DNA from: Apis mellifera
Taxonomy: Eukaryota; Arthropoda; Insecta; Hymenoptera; Apidae
Length of the DNA: 64,000 nt
Reading direction: 5' to 3'
Assembly (NCBI RefSeq): GCF_003254395.2
Contig: NC_037646.1
Span: 8,217,881 to 8,281,880 of the forward strand
The position numbers and the translations under genes are program-made. The notes beneath the pieces are model-generated. The model made no database searches and was not told the DNA's origin. It saw only the letters and a program-made list of their open reading frames with translations. Below are positions 12,850 to 26,229 of this stretch, in pieces (position 1 is the stretch's first letter; the number at the start of each line of letters is the position of its first letter).

Positions 12850-15107
12850 GCCCAGAAAAACCACCAAGGTGTACCGCCGCTTGCACTCCGATCGGGTAAA
12901 CAATTCGATTTCACGCTTCCACTTTCACGAGATACTCCCCGTTCCAGTTTCCCGAGGATCGCTTGGAATACCGTATCGGTCCGTAATGGATTGATCGTTT
13001 CGCGATCCAACGATCGTATCATAAATTATAAGAAAAGTTTAAGAGTGAAGGGGACGACCAAGTTTTTTTTTTTACCAACTCGAATCGCGTCTAAAACTAA
13101 AACTAAATAACGTAAGTAAAAAAGAGTCGAGAAAGAATCGCTTCGAAAGATTTGTCGGAGAAGAAAAGAAAGTTTTTAAATGGAATACAAAGGATTATTT
13201 AAATATGATTCTAATTCTTCTTCTTCTCGATAAGAACTATGAATTTACGTGTAAAAGAAAGAATAAATAATGTCGTCACGCTGTTTTCCATAAGAAATTG
13301 TTAAAAAATTGATAAATTCTTTTTTCTTTTTTTAATTAAACGTTCAATTAACGACAAGTTCTCGATTGTAAATAAAGAAGCAATCTCAGAGTTGATTCCG
13401 AGTCCGTCAAACAACCCCCTTTCGCAATTCGCGCGGCCGTAAATTCCTGAGATTTCCTTCCCTGAGATTTCGTCCCGCTACATCACGTTTAATTACAACC
13501 CTTCCAAAACAACGGAAGCGCGCGAAAGAAATAACAGGTGCGACGATACGGGGCTCTAAAAGTGTCTCTGAATAACCCTATCACGGATATACATACACAA
13601 GATTTATCCTTCTCTCGAGAAATAAAATTACAAGTCTCGTCGAATTATGTTCATTTAACACCTTTCTTTCTTCGTACATCTGTACGATCGTTGATCGTAT
13701 TATTCCTTCGAGACGATTCTCGCTTCTCAATCAATCAATCCTCTCTTCCACGAGAGTATTTTCAAGCAGACGTAAACACGAAATCCTAATATCCTAAGCT
13801 AAGTTTACGAGCATTGTAGGAGAGAGAGAGAGAGAAAAGTTCGACTCCTGATACTGTAATAGGCAAGCAGAGTTTATGCGGTAAGTTCGTAAAACCGGTT
13901 GAATTTTACAGTATGGTACGGGTGTGAAGTCCACGGGAATTTCGACAGGAGGGCGCAAGTAAAGGGCGGATATTTTACAACGGCAACTTGCACGAAACTT
14001 TGGCCAAGTTTCATTATGAATTTAAGGGAGGGAGGGAAATAAAGAGGGTGATAGAGTGCGGTTAAGCGTACGCCGATTTTCACGCTGTGCCCCCACGTGA
14101 ATTTTCGATCGGCTGACAATTAAACCGGACGGACGAATTGTAAAGTTTTTAGAAAGCGTTTCGTTGGCCATAAAATTATTAATATCGGATTAACTTTCTC
14201 CATCGGATTCGTATTTACCCTCCCTCCTCCCTGTTTATCGCGCGTTCGCAATTATCGTGGATTAACGCGGGGACTTCTGAATTTGGCGATGCTCGTCCAC
14301 GCGCGTGTAACTTGATCCGAGAAAATCGGGATCAGAGGCCCCGTAATCTGGAATTTCCATTGGACGAGAATCGATGCCTCGCCGAGCTATTATTATTGTC
14401 GAGTTATTACGCCCGAAACCTCGCCTGTTTGCTCTCCGATTAGAAACTTAACATTAATCATTTAGTGTTGTTGAACCATAGAAACCTTTCTTCCAACGAG
14501 CATCGATGTAATAAATCGTCATCCACGCGTGGAATAAATAACAAAGTAAAGTATCAACTTTCAGATCGTGATCAGGTCTTACATAGTCGAACGACGCGTG
14601 GAAAATTCATTCAGAGGAGCGAGGTAGCGTTTAATCCGGGCGGTTGGCATGCACCGATCGGTTAATGAATTTCGAAATTGTTAATCGATTTCCTTTACAC
14701 CACCACGTCTCCTACGGTGTGCGATGTACACCGCTCTCGATCAGCCTCGAACAAGATTCCGACATTGGCAGAATTTACGACAGGCTGAAAACTTTCGCGG
14801 AAATCTTTGCCACAGTCTATCGAACATCTCGAAAGAGATTGCACAATTCCCGGCCAAAGGTCTTAGGAAATTCAAACGTTTACAACCAACTGTGGGGGAA
14901 CTGTTAAGACGCTCGCCCAACTTTCCAGCTTTTCCGGACCAACGTCACACGGCCCCAACTCCTTCCCTCCACCACTCGATTAAAACTCGCCAAACCGAGT
15001 CCTTACCCGTGTTTCCTTCCAGCGTTCTATATATATATATTATATATATATTCCTTCTTTTTTAATTTTTCAAATACAATTTAATCGTCAAATCTTCAAC
15101 TAACCTT

Positions 15108-15244
15108 ATTTTAACGCTCCTCCTTTACTTTCCTTCTTCTCTTCTGCTCTGAGCGCAGATGTTGTCGAGAATAAATTTAAATGAAGCGTAACGGGACATT
15201 TGATATATAATTCGATCGCCATCGACGATCATCGATGCCTCGTG
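15108..15244 (-). repeat. 137-bp inverted duplication, arm 2
   Basis: Reverse-complement copy of 5908-6044. The two differences are C to T at the positions equal to 5982 and 6025 in arm 1. It lies 9 kb away, beyond DM4/DM12 gene B, which it brackets together with arm 1. Confidence 0.9.
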
Positions 15245-18200
15245 ATTCGGTGCCTCGAATCTTCGTTCACCAAAGTTGCGAATGTTGAATAAAATTTATC
15301 GATCGATCGGCGAGGACGATTTATGTAACGAGACGAATATACGAAGCTTTACGTGTCTGCACGGTTTTCTCGTTCGCCCACGCGTCAGAGAGACGAAAAG
15401 GGAAAAGGGGGGGAGTGACGAACGACGAGTGGTGGATAAGTCGACGCGTCGATGGACTCGGTTACGATACGCTCTGCTGTATGAAACAAAGGGTCGAAGA
15501 GGTTGGAGCCCGTAAGGGATTCCCCTCTAAATAAATCGACGATTATTCGTGGGGCGGAAAAAAATGAGAATAACTCCATGTTCCGCCCTGTCTCTTCGTC
15601 ACTTATCGAATATATAACGTAACAAACTATCTGCAAAAAGAAAAAAGAAAGAGGAAAGATCGATAGCCAGAAGATTAATTAGAAATTCCATCGCGAGTTT
15701 GTGGTTAGTTTTAGAACAAGAATTTCAGCAGCAAGTAAAACAAAGCATCGTACAAATGATTCTGTCGATAAGAGGACAAACACGTGTAGAGAGAGAGAAA
15801 GCTGTTCCAATTCTCTAATTAATCGCGATTAACTCGAGGCTGTTCCCTTCCTTTCGATTCGATTTCTTATCAGACGCGAGGATCGATCAACGTCAACGCT
15901 CCTCGATTTTCATTCGAACGAAACGTTCCCTCGAGGACGATTCGGCTGTTCCCTCCCCTCCCTTTGCAACGTTTTCAAGTTGGCGGGGAAAAGGTGTGCG
16001 GGGAAGGGGCCAGATTCGACAGGTAAGTGTAGACTAGTGTAACTTTTGTTGCGAAATCCCCGCTCAAAGGAGCGGCGGGCAAGTTGCAAATGAATTTTCA
16101 GTTAAATACTTGGGAGCAAGTTTTTGCAGCAAAGTGTCGTTAGCGACGGGACGGGAGGGGCTGCTGCTTCTTTGATGTATCCCGTAAACCTGAGCGCAGG
16201 CAAAGGAAGAAGAGCTCGAGGAGTGTCTTGAAGAACTTCTCCGAAGAGAAGCTTTTTTATTTCGATCGACCTTTGACTCGCGAATCTTTCCGCTAACGGA
16301 GCCAACATGGATCTCCTTTTCAAGGATTTTCCGTACACGTTACTTCTTCATATCTTATTCCCGTGAATCCCCTCCGTTATTACTCCTCGCCATCTCGAGC
16401 ATCTCGCGTGATTCGTGCCCTCCTCCTTCTTCTCCTCTTCTTCTTCTTCTTTTTAAATATTTCTGGTTTGAAATATTAAAAATAAAAGTAGGGGCAAAAA
16501 AAATGGCAGCGAATCTCAGCAGGGAAAGAATGCGGGGAAGCATCCGGGAGGAACGCAAAATTCTTGTCCCGCAACAAACACTTATTAGAGGGGAGGAATG
16601 TGCTTTCTTCATTCGCGGAGAGAGGGAGGATTCCCTTCTCTTTAAAGGACTCCTCGACTCGTACGTTTTAATAAGAAGGAAGTGGAGGAAGGACGAGATA
16701 AGAAATCACGCGGAACGATAAATTCTAAAAAGTTGGCCGGCCTTAGTAGTCTCCCCGCCGACCTTTTCCAACGCCTCCTCCCGGAAAAAGGAGGAAAAAG
16801 AAGAAAAGAGGATCGATCCACCCATCAACCTTCCTCCCAACGAATATCGTGGAAAACAAATTTCCACTTCCCGTTGTAAAAATAGTTGTCAATGTCGATG
16901 GACGGATCGATGGATTTACCGGGGAAGTCGATTGATCCGTCGAACCCTCTTCTCCACACTCCGTCGACGACGATTCGCCGTTGATTTTTGCCCATCGATC
17001 GCCGGATGGAAGTTCGTTAACCGGTGATTACAATATTTATACGGGCGAATTGAATCCCCTCCTCTCTCTTTCTCTCTCTCCAAGCATTAATTACTTTCCG
17101 CGAATTTCACCGAATAATCCGATCCAGTAATAACTTCCATTGATTCGCCACTCGAGAACGTCGAATCGCGAATGAAATTTGCATATCGACTGCGAGAAAT
17201 TCGTATGCGCCGTGACCCTCTTCTCTCTCCTTTCCTCCTTCGACGATTTCGCGAGTCAAGGATTCTTAACTCGGATTACAACTCATATCCATCGAACGGA
17301 TCGGCGATTATTTCAACGGTCGAAAATGAAAGAGCGAAGTTTTGAAATTTGGATTGGTAGAAGAAAGAGGAGGGAAAGAGGGAGATCAGAATTTTCGATT
17401 TCGGAAGAGGATAAAAATCGAAAAGGTAGTGGACGAATGCGAAAAAGGGAAAAGGAAACGGGAAAAGTTAATCTCGAAATCTAATCAAATCGCGAAATCG
17501 GGAATATCGGGTCGAAAAGTTTTTAAAAGTTCAAAGAGTGACGCGAAATAGGAGACGGGAGACCGCTAAGCTTGCACCAGCGTTGTTGTATTCCGTAACG
17601 ATGGGGCAATCTGATAGGATTCAAGTACGGTCCCGGGTGAAAATAAAGCCCACCGTGGCCACAATTAAACCCCTCTTAGTAACGTTGATTACCAAAGGGG
17701 ACAGTTCCGGTAGGGACAGCGGTTGGTTGGGCCGACGAAAATCGATGCCGCTCTTTCGAGAACTCTCCTTTTCTTTTCCTTCCTTTTTCCATCGAGTCGA
17801 TTAAAAACCATCGTTTCGTTTAAAACTTGATGACGTTGTTATCGGGATATATTAACAAGTCTTGAGAAAGAAGCTCGCTCGAAAGAAAATCTTTGACAAA
17901 GATCTTTCGCAAGATACAAAGAGAATTCAAAAGAGAGAGAGAAAAAGGTAAATAGTAAAGCTTGAAGAAACGAGAAAAAAAGGGGGGAAGAGTTAGGCGA
18001 TCTTGACAGAACTGAGATGGGTGGGAAGAAGAAAAAGAAGGAATCGAAGTGGATGGTAATAGCACGATTGAGGGACAAGGAGCGAGATAATGGAAGAAGA
18101 GAAGGGGGCAAAAGGGAGGAGGAGTTCAGAGAAACGATATTTCAATCTTCTGTGATTACTTTTTTCCTCGATCCGACGGGATAATCGGTATATCGCGATG

Positions 18201-21200
18201 ATAAACAGAGAGATAGATTTCGTTTTGGGAGGCTTGACACGAAGGAGGGAGAGACAAAGACCTTCGCGAGTCGATTGCAGCAAGTCCGAACAGAAACGAG
18301 AAATTGCATTTCTCATCGCGTGTATCCACGCCAGGCTTGCTCGTCATTCCGTTTGAGCAAACCGCTGTCAACGACCAATCCTTCCATTCTCGGTCTTTTT
18401 GCCGGCCAAAAGCCGTGCTGCGAAACCGCGAAACTTTCATTTCGTTTGGTGGCGGGACCCGTGCCGCAGACACTTTGATTACGATCTCGCAAATAACTCT
18501 CTTCGACCGACGAGAAATCGGCTGCATCTTTCGAACCTCTCCTTCCTCACTCGTCCGGCGATTTTACTTAAACAGGGCTCGTAATTCTAGTCGACTCAGA
18601 ATCTCTTGACACGTTTCTTTTAAAAAAAGATAGAAAGCTTTCTTCACGATTTAGAGATATTTGAAGCATAACGTGTTGGTTCTTACGAACGTATTTATAA
18701 CAGTATACCGTTTCGAACAAGAGTTAGTTTTTGGAAAAAAAATGAGCGAGTCTTTTCCTTGATACCTTATCAAATAACGAAGAATATCGGATGAAATAAT
18801 TCGACTGGTTTCGACCAGCCAACTCGAATACAAATCTTCCGTGAATCCTTTCGAGATCCTAGGTTTCTAGCGCGGGAAGCCGAGAACTCGAAAAAACTAA
18901 TTGCATTCCGATGTAGCTCGTTTACCATCGGAGCCAAGTAACGCGCCATCATCGTGGCCAGCGCGAACCTTTTGTCATCCGCTAACTTCCTAGATTGTAA
19001 TTTTCCCCGTAGATTAACTTTCCACGGATCCACTTCCTTTTTCCGTGAAACTTTCCTCCCAATCATTAGCACGGAACTCCCCTCACGGAATGAGACGGAC
19101 ATTACACTTTACCGAATACCTTTGTCCCTTATCTCTCTCTCTCTCTTCGAAATTAAAATTGGAATCGTCCAACGTTATCCTTTCTCTCTCCTTTTATCTC
19201 TCCCCTTTTCCTTACGTTAATATCGCTCTCATCGATGTTTAAACCTGGGATTCGCCCCTTTTCATAAAACGATAAAACCCGCCGGCTTCGAAACTCGCCA
19301 CTTCCCTCGACGGAAATTAATCGAGTCGAAAACTTTACCGATACATCCACGAAGATGGGCTCGAGAGAAGATAGATCAACGTCAAAACGTACACACCGAT
19401 CGAGTGAATCGAGGAGAAAAAACGAGGAGGGTGGGAAAGAAGCAGCCGCAAGAGGAGGCACCCTTAACTCGATTAACCATGGAGCCGGCATCCAGCAATG
19501 AGAATAATTATCGCGAGCGATCGATCAATCGTTTCGGAGGGCATTGGATTAAAGCGCTATTAAACGGCTCCAATCGATCGGATCCGATTGTTTTCGAACC
19601 GATTCCCTCTTCCTACACGCGACCAAGATCGATTACTTCGAAGATCCATTCTTCGTAGAGGAACGTTGTTGAACAGAGGGAAATGTCATCTTGTCGACGA
19701 TTTCTGTGACCGGCTACAAAACTAATTTCATTCGGTGGATTTTTATAATGGCTCGCTCCTCTGTCAGCGCGCCGCCAATCGGACAGGTTCGGTGAAGGAG
19801 CCTTAACCTTTCTCCCTTCCTTCTCTCCGTCTTGAGTTTATTCTTCGCGTAATTTTATGTCGTAAATTGGACGTGTGACATCCAATCGCATCGTTTACGA
19901 GATTAATTCAACGAAATTCATTTCTCAAGTAAGATCCTCTTCTCTTTTCCAACGCGAGAAAACGCGAAAAAGCAGGATTTGAAGATTCGGTTTCGGTATT
20001 TTTCTCCATTATCAACATCGATCATTTCGTAACCGGGCGGTATTAACCTCGTCGATCCTTAATCCCGGATGAGTCTCCTTGGAGGTTTCCCTCCTACGAT
20101 TAGAGAAATGAAATAGCCGATAAATCCATCGTTCTCAGGATTGACAAATGTCATTAATTATCTGGGATCTCTTCAACATTCGCATATTACATCGTCTTTG
20201 GAAGCTCCTTTCTTCTTCTTTTTCCTCCGTTAAAACTTCTCTCGTATCTTTTTTTAGATAGAAATTGGAGAAAGAGATACGATATGGAGAAATTATTGGG
20301 GTCCGTGTCGTTCGAAATTTTCGATTCGCGGAACAACCCTTTAGCAACGATTTTTAAAGCGTCTTCTCGCACCAACCAATGGATTTCGTATCTCGGGATT
20401 CCCTCCACGACGGTTTCCATCCTTATATTTTCCAGAACAACTCTCCCTATCCAGCCTCGAAAGCTTTCTTATCGGGGCCGGCCACCACCCCTTCCACAAC
20501 CCGTTTAACACGTTCAGTCCCAGACGCACACTTTACAAAATTAGCTTTGTCAGCCCTTAACCAGGTACGTACAGCGATGGTCCGGGCTCCAGATGGTCAA
20601 GATACAACTCGAGGTCCCCCTCATTTCAACCCTCTCCAACCGGACAAGGAGAATTGGGGTCGAGACCAACCCAGTTTTCGCGTCATCGGACCGACATCTT
20701 CTCTTTTTTCCTCACCCATTTAACCGCTTTCAAACCACTTATTTCCCTTTTCCTTTTCCTTTTCGTTTTCCTTTCGGAGGAAGGATCGTTCACAATTCTC
20801 TCTTTTTCTCTCTTTCTGTCTTTGTGGAGATATCTTTGCCAGAAAGATGAATAAAATTTCGAAATCTACGATTAATTATTCGAATTATTGAATCGTGGTT
20901 CCTTTTCTTTTAAACAGTCACGTGTTCGTTCGATCATCTTAGTACGAGAAAGATGTCAACTATTTGTTGAATCCAACGCATCGATACGGAGAGAAATGAT
21001 CAAGAAAAGGAAGGAAGTAAGAAAAAGTGTGCGTCGAGTTGCGTTTCGAATTGATTTACAAAGAGACTGTAAGTAAGAGAGAAAATAACGATGGAACGAA
21101 ATTTTTGAATTCAATTTTCACGTTGCGTAACTTTTGATAAAAAAAAAATAAAAATAATAATAAAAAAAATGATCCAAGTCGCGCGAAATGAACGATTAGA

Positions 21201-22988
21201 CAGGGCAAATAATTGTTTCAATTGCAGCCACACTCGATGCGGCGGTGTTCGTTAACGTTGAACAAACTCGTTTCGCGTGGCCATCCCGGAACATTGCACG
21301 CTCAGCGTTTCCGGGGCTGCGCGTTAAAAACATTAGCGACAATTTTAAACGCTTTCGGCCGGCCAATTTGAAGGGAATGCCGATTGGGCTGTGTGCTCGG
21401 CCAATTTTTCCTATTTTTTTCTTTTTTTCTCGCGCAAACATCCCCGTCCAGTCCTCCAAAAAATCACCATTATTCCGCATCGTTGCGATTAATTAATCCT
21501 CGCCGTTCCGATCGCTTGTTTATCGCCGAGGGGAGGAGAAGAACAAACCCTCCTTTTCCCTCCCTCTTCTAATTCCGATCTGTTTAAAAATCGAAATTGC
21601 CATTTCGTCGAAAGGGCATTTGAAAAAAATACCCTGGAAAACTCGAGAAAAGATGGATTTCATTGAAGCCCTGGTGAACAAAACCCCGGGGTTTGAATTC
21701 GCTTGAAACATCCTCGTTAAAAAAAGAACACGAAGCTCTCTCTCCTCAAAGGAGAGAAATGAAGGAGCAATCGGTTCCAGCAATCTGCCGCCCGACTCGT
21801 GCATCTTGGCCAGCCACGAATTGCTTGTTATTTAAAAAAACGGAGAGGCGAGGAAGAGACGAAGATCCTCTCCTTTATTTACGTACGATTTTCGCTGAAA
21901 GCGGCGCGATACGATTTTTCCGTCAGACGCAAGAATCGAGAAGATCGAGGGCGGAAGAAAGAAAGAAAGAAAGGAAGGAAGAAAGAGGAAAGAGAAGGAA
22001 GAAAAGACTTAAAAAGACGCGGCAAAGGTAATCCCTCTCCCTCCTCTCTATTCCTTCCTCCGAAAGCTTAAATTTACCACGAGCATTAACTTACCGAAAT
22101 AGTACACACATACATGCGAATACGCGGGGGCGTGATTCTTCCAGTCGAAAGTAATTTCTCTTGTGATAACAACCTCCCTGTGGGGCAACGCTCGCTCATG
22201 AGAATTACATCTCCGCGACCGGTTCAACCGGAATAAACGCTTATGGCACACTTTTTCCCTCCTCTCCTCCCTCCATTCCAGGAGAGGTCTCGATCGACAG
22301 TGATACTTCGACGAATCTTAATATTCCGACGATGATCGTCGTCGAGCTAATTTCCTCCTCGACGGAGAGAGATCGTTTGTTGTTATCGAGATGATAAATT
22401 TTTAGAGAATTTTTAAAGAAGAATGGATTTCGCGAAAAAAAGAAATTTCCATGGACGGATGATGGGGGAACGTGATTGATCGCGTTTCCGACCAGGCGAA
22501 AGAAAGGTAAGGGAGAGATTTTTTTTGCAAACGACTCGAACTTCCTCTCTTTACTTTGGGAAATTTTCCTCTTTCGAAAGAATCGGCACGCTTCTTCCTT
22601 CCATCGCGTGAAAACGTACGATCGAGAACGAAAGGTTGTTGGGTTTTAAAGATTGGAGCAAGGTTGTCGAGAGGATCGAAGATCCAGATTTTTCACAGTC
22701 TCGAAGATTTTACGGAGATTTAATTGCGACGCATCATCGTCGATGATGTTACATTACACGTAGAATATGAAAATTGATGCGATCAAGTAGTTTTCGACGT
22801 GTAACAAAAGCTCTGGTGTCTCATTCCAATTTTAAATCAATTGACATTTTAATCGATAAATTACAGCATCAATTTTTCAAAATGAAACGAAACGTGCACA
22901 CACACGTGTAAGCCACTGATTGAATTTAGTGTCGATACTTTTTCATCAATTTCGAAACGATTCCATTTGCAAAAAAGGATCATTCTTT

Positions 22989-23019
<31 letters not shown>

Positions 23020-23510
23020 AGGACATTAGAGAAATGAATTTTTCCCGTATCGCTTTCATTCATTCGATAACACGTATGATATCACCCTCCTCTAAAATGG
23101 CCCATATTTATCGGGGTTGAGCACCAAGTTAAACCCTCTCCGCGATACCGTCGATCGTTGGCGCGCTTGACGTTGTGCAAACTCATAATCGTTCCGATTC
23201 GCGAGTCCTCAAAGCAACCCTCGAACTTTCCCGCCATAGAAGGGAAACTTGTTTGACGCGGCCTAAGGCGGTTCCAAGTCTCACGTCAAGGATTTTGGAC
23301 AGTGCTTAATGTTGCTCCACTTGCGACTGCAATAAGTCTTCGAGATACATCTTCGAAATCCATCCCTCAATTTGTAATTAATCACGCTCCGAATCATTTC
23401 AGATATCGAACAAATCATTCCTCGTAGAAAATATACAATTTTTATACACATTCTTTCTTTTTAACTATATACATACTATGATGATCTAATCTCTCATACT
23501 TATTTTCGAT

Positions 23511-23535
23511 TCTTCTTCTTCTTCTTCTTCTTCTT
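23511..23535. repeat. TTC trinucleotide microsatellite
   Basis: Eight tandem TTC units in the gene-free interval. Confidence 0.85.
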
Positions 23536-26229
23536 TCCATTATTTTTTACTTTTCATTTTTTTATCGTGACCTCCTCTTTTCTTCATATTTTATTTACGA
23601 TTATTATTTTATCTCCCCGTACGAGTGAATTTCAAAATATCTTTCACAATTTGTACAACAGATAGATAAGAAAGAAACGAGAAACTTGTTTGGATTCGAA
23701 CCTCGAGAGTCAAACTCATTTCCAACTCATCACTCTGCCAACGATCTTATTATTATCAATAATTTCCATTTCCTCTCTAAATTTCGCAAATATTCATAAA
23801 CGTATGTATCCGCGGTTGATTAACGATGAAATTTCCTACCATCCCTATAATAATAATTCTTCGAAATTCGGTTTAGCGAATTAATGGGGCGGCTCGTCCC
23901 GTTATTAGCTTCCCTGTAATTCGCGCGAGATAATTTAGTTCTTAAGTTACATTAGCTACACCCATTTTACATCTGTTCTCCGCCTTCCGCCCAACGGAAT
24001 CTCAACGGCAAACAAAAGGATCGTATCCATTTCCCGCAGATCTCGTAACTCGTGACATCCCCGTAGGGATATATTCTGCGCGCACGCCTTACCGGCACAC
24101 TACGTGATTCCGTTGTTTGCCAGTCAACCGAAACTCGTCGCTTTATTTAATTAAAAGCCGGAGAACCACTTTTAACGGAAATGATAAATCACGTTTATTA
24201 TAATGCCGTCAGTTATTTCACACAGTCGTGTATGACGATTCATAGCACGCTTCATAAATTCGACCCGCTCTCGATAGAAAATATAATAGAAACGAATCCT
24301 TCTTCGTGCAACATGCGTGTCTGATCCTTATTTATTTATCATTATCGGAAAGGATAATAATCTTTTTCCTTTCCAAAACATTTCCACTTCTTATCCTGAG
24401 AAAAAAGAAAACTGAATCGATAAATTAAAAAAGAATTTCTTCTTTTTTCAAAATCCATCACTCATTCGATGAAATCTCGCTCGATCGATCGCTGGATCAT
24501 CCTCGAGTTTCTCTCCTATTGTCCGATACGATTTCTTCTCAATATCTTTCCGATGTTAATATCGAATTGATTATTGAATTATTCTCTCATCCAAGTTTCC
24601 CCTTCCACTCGAGAGATGAGGATTCCATTTGATGTTTCCCCAGAAAATTTTAATCGAATCTCCCCGCGAGAGTTTAACGCAACCATGGAGAAAGGGAAGA
24701 GAGAGAGAGGAGAGGATGGTTAATCCTCGAAAATTTTGATCCCTTCGTTCGTTCGACGAAGCCACCGAAAAGGATCTTGGATCTGAAATTAGAGATAGGG
24801 CGGGGCTGGAGCTTGTGAATACCAACCATCGGCCGCCATCTGCGAACCGTTGGCCGAACAATCTTGGGAACTGCGGCTCGTGCAACGCGGACTGCAATAG
24901 TGCCGCGCTCCAATCTTTAAAAACGGAATTTTGTACGTTCTCCTCTCCTTTTTTTTCAACCATTCTTGATCGAAACGAAATGTTAATACCGTTTTTTCTT
25001 AAATTGGGAAAGCTATCCCATCATTTCTTTTACCACCCTTAAGAAAAATTCCTTGCTTAAATTCCACCTTTCGATTCCAGAAAACGATCGGCATAATTTA
25101 AACTCAAAACAATTAAAAAATGATCATCAACGTTGAAAAGAGGGAGGAGGGGATGACATCGTCTGAATTCCAGCATCCGTTTTCCGTTTTCGAGAAAAAC
25201 GTGCGGCCAGGTTCCAGCACGGTGAAGTCGAACGTCGTAGAACGGAAGACGTACGAGCGTTGAGAAATTGGCGAGGTTGGTGAATTCGCAAATATAATCA
25301 ATGATGTATCCTCGCCCCGTGTTTCCAACTTCGGCCCAGATATCCAACAAAGCCCCCGCGGCGTCGTGGCCGGGGTTTCCCATTTGGGCGGAGACACGCG
25401 CAAAGTACTGGAGAATAATTACAAGTTCGTTCCATTGAATCCGGAATGCGCTAAACAACGCGGAAACAGCCGCATTGCGATTCGATGATTAATTCAATCT
25501 CGGGCTAATGCATACTGATCCCCTGCTGTGCGCGAATTGAATTGTTTTAAATGCCTCCCCCCTCCTCGCCTCGCCGACCCGATGATAAACGCGTGGCCCG
25601 ACCCGGAGGAGATTTTGCAAATTTACGGAAATGATAGCCAGAGATTCTCGCACGAAAATGTTTGGACGAGTCGCGAGAGATAGGGATTGAAATTCAACTT
25701 GCCGCGAAGATGTAACATTAAGATTTGGAAATTTAATCCTCTTTTTCTTTTTTCAAAGATTCAATCTTTGAGAAAGTTTCTTTCGCCCAGGGCGGGTAAA
25801 CTTGTTCTTCCGCTTCGCATCAAAAATGTAGCGGTATCGCGCGAGTTTCTATTCGCGTGTACGCGCGAATAGAATTTAGTTCTATTAACAATTACGCAAT
25901 TTATTAGACCGCTGTAAAACTGTAAAACTCCGTTGTGGTATCCGTTTCTTTTTTTCTTTCCTTTTCTTCTTTTAACGTCCTGCCATATATATATTATAAA
26001 TCGTTAAAGCCAGTCTCGTTCGAGATTTTAAGCCGTAAGAGACTTGTCGTTTCGTTTCGGGGGAGAAGCGAGTTTAAGCTCGATTAAGAGATTTCGAGGA
26101 GTCTTTAAACAATTCTTGTCGCTTCTTTTTTTAACTGGCGTACTATAAACGATTTAAACGATTTAATTCTTCTTGCCTTCCGTTAAATACGCAGTGTTTC
26201 GAGACGAATGATAATTTTGTATCCACGAA

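Larger units (their letters stand above)
12850..26229. other. Long gene-free stretch between DM4/DM12 genes B and C
   Basis: About 13.4 kb with no gene I can support. Candidate gene B polyA signals (AATAAA) occur near 13263 and 13372. I searched for further DM4/DM12 signatures (L-x-F-P-x-G-S, C-L-x-R-x-I-C-E, C-x-x-x-Y-x-x-C-P) and found none. It contains the second arm of the inverted 137-bp repeat (15108-15244), purine/pyrimidine tracts and CTT microsatellites. It could hold long upstream regulatory DNA or noncoding transcripts, which cannot be judged by eye. Confidence 0.5.

Noticed and set aside
12756..13022. 88-codon open frame on the minus strand
   Set aside because: Largely antisense of the last coding exon of DM4/DM12 gene B, which is strongly supported on the plus strand.
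23670..23760. tRNA-like signal on the minus strand (GGTTCGAATCC B-box and a GGCAGAGTG A-box-like stretch)
   Set aside because: The T-arm stem pairs at only two of five positions and no acceptor stem can be formed, so it is a chance match.
24571..24963. 130-codon minus-strand frame and overlapping plus-strand frame with several Cys and Asn residues
   Set aside because: Neither shows a domain, leader peptide or splice partner; overlapping open frames on both strands suggest chance.
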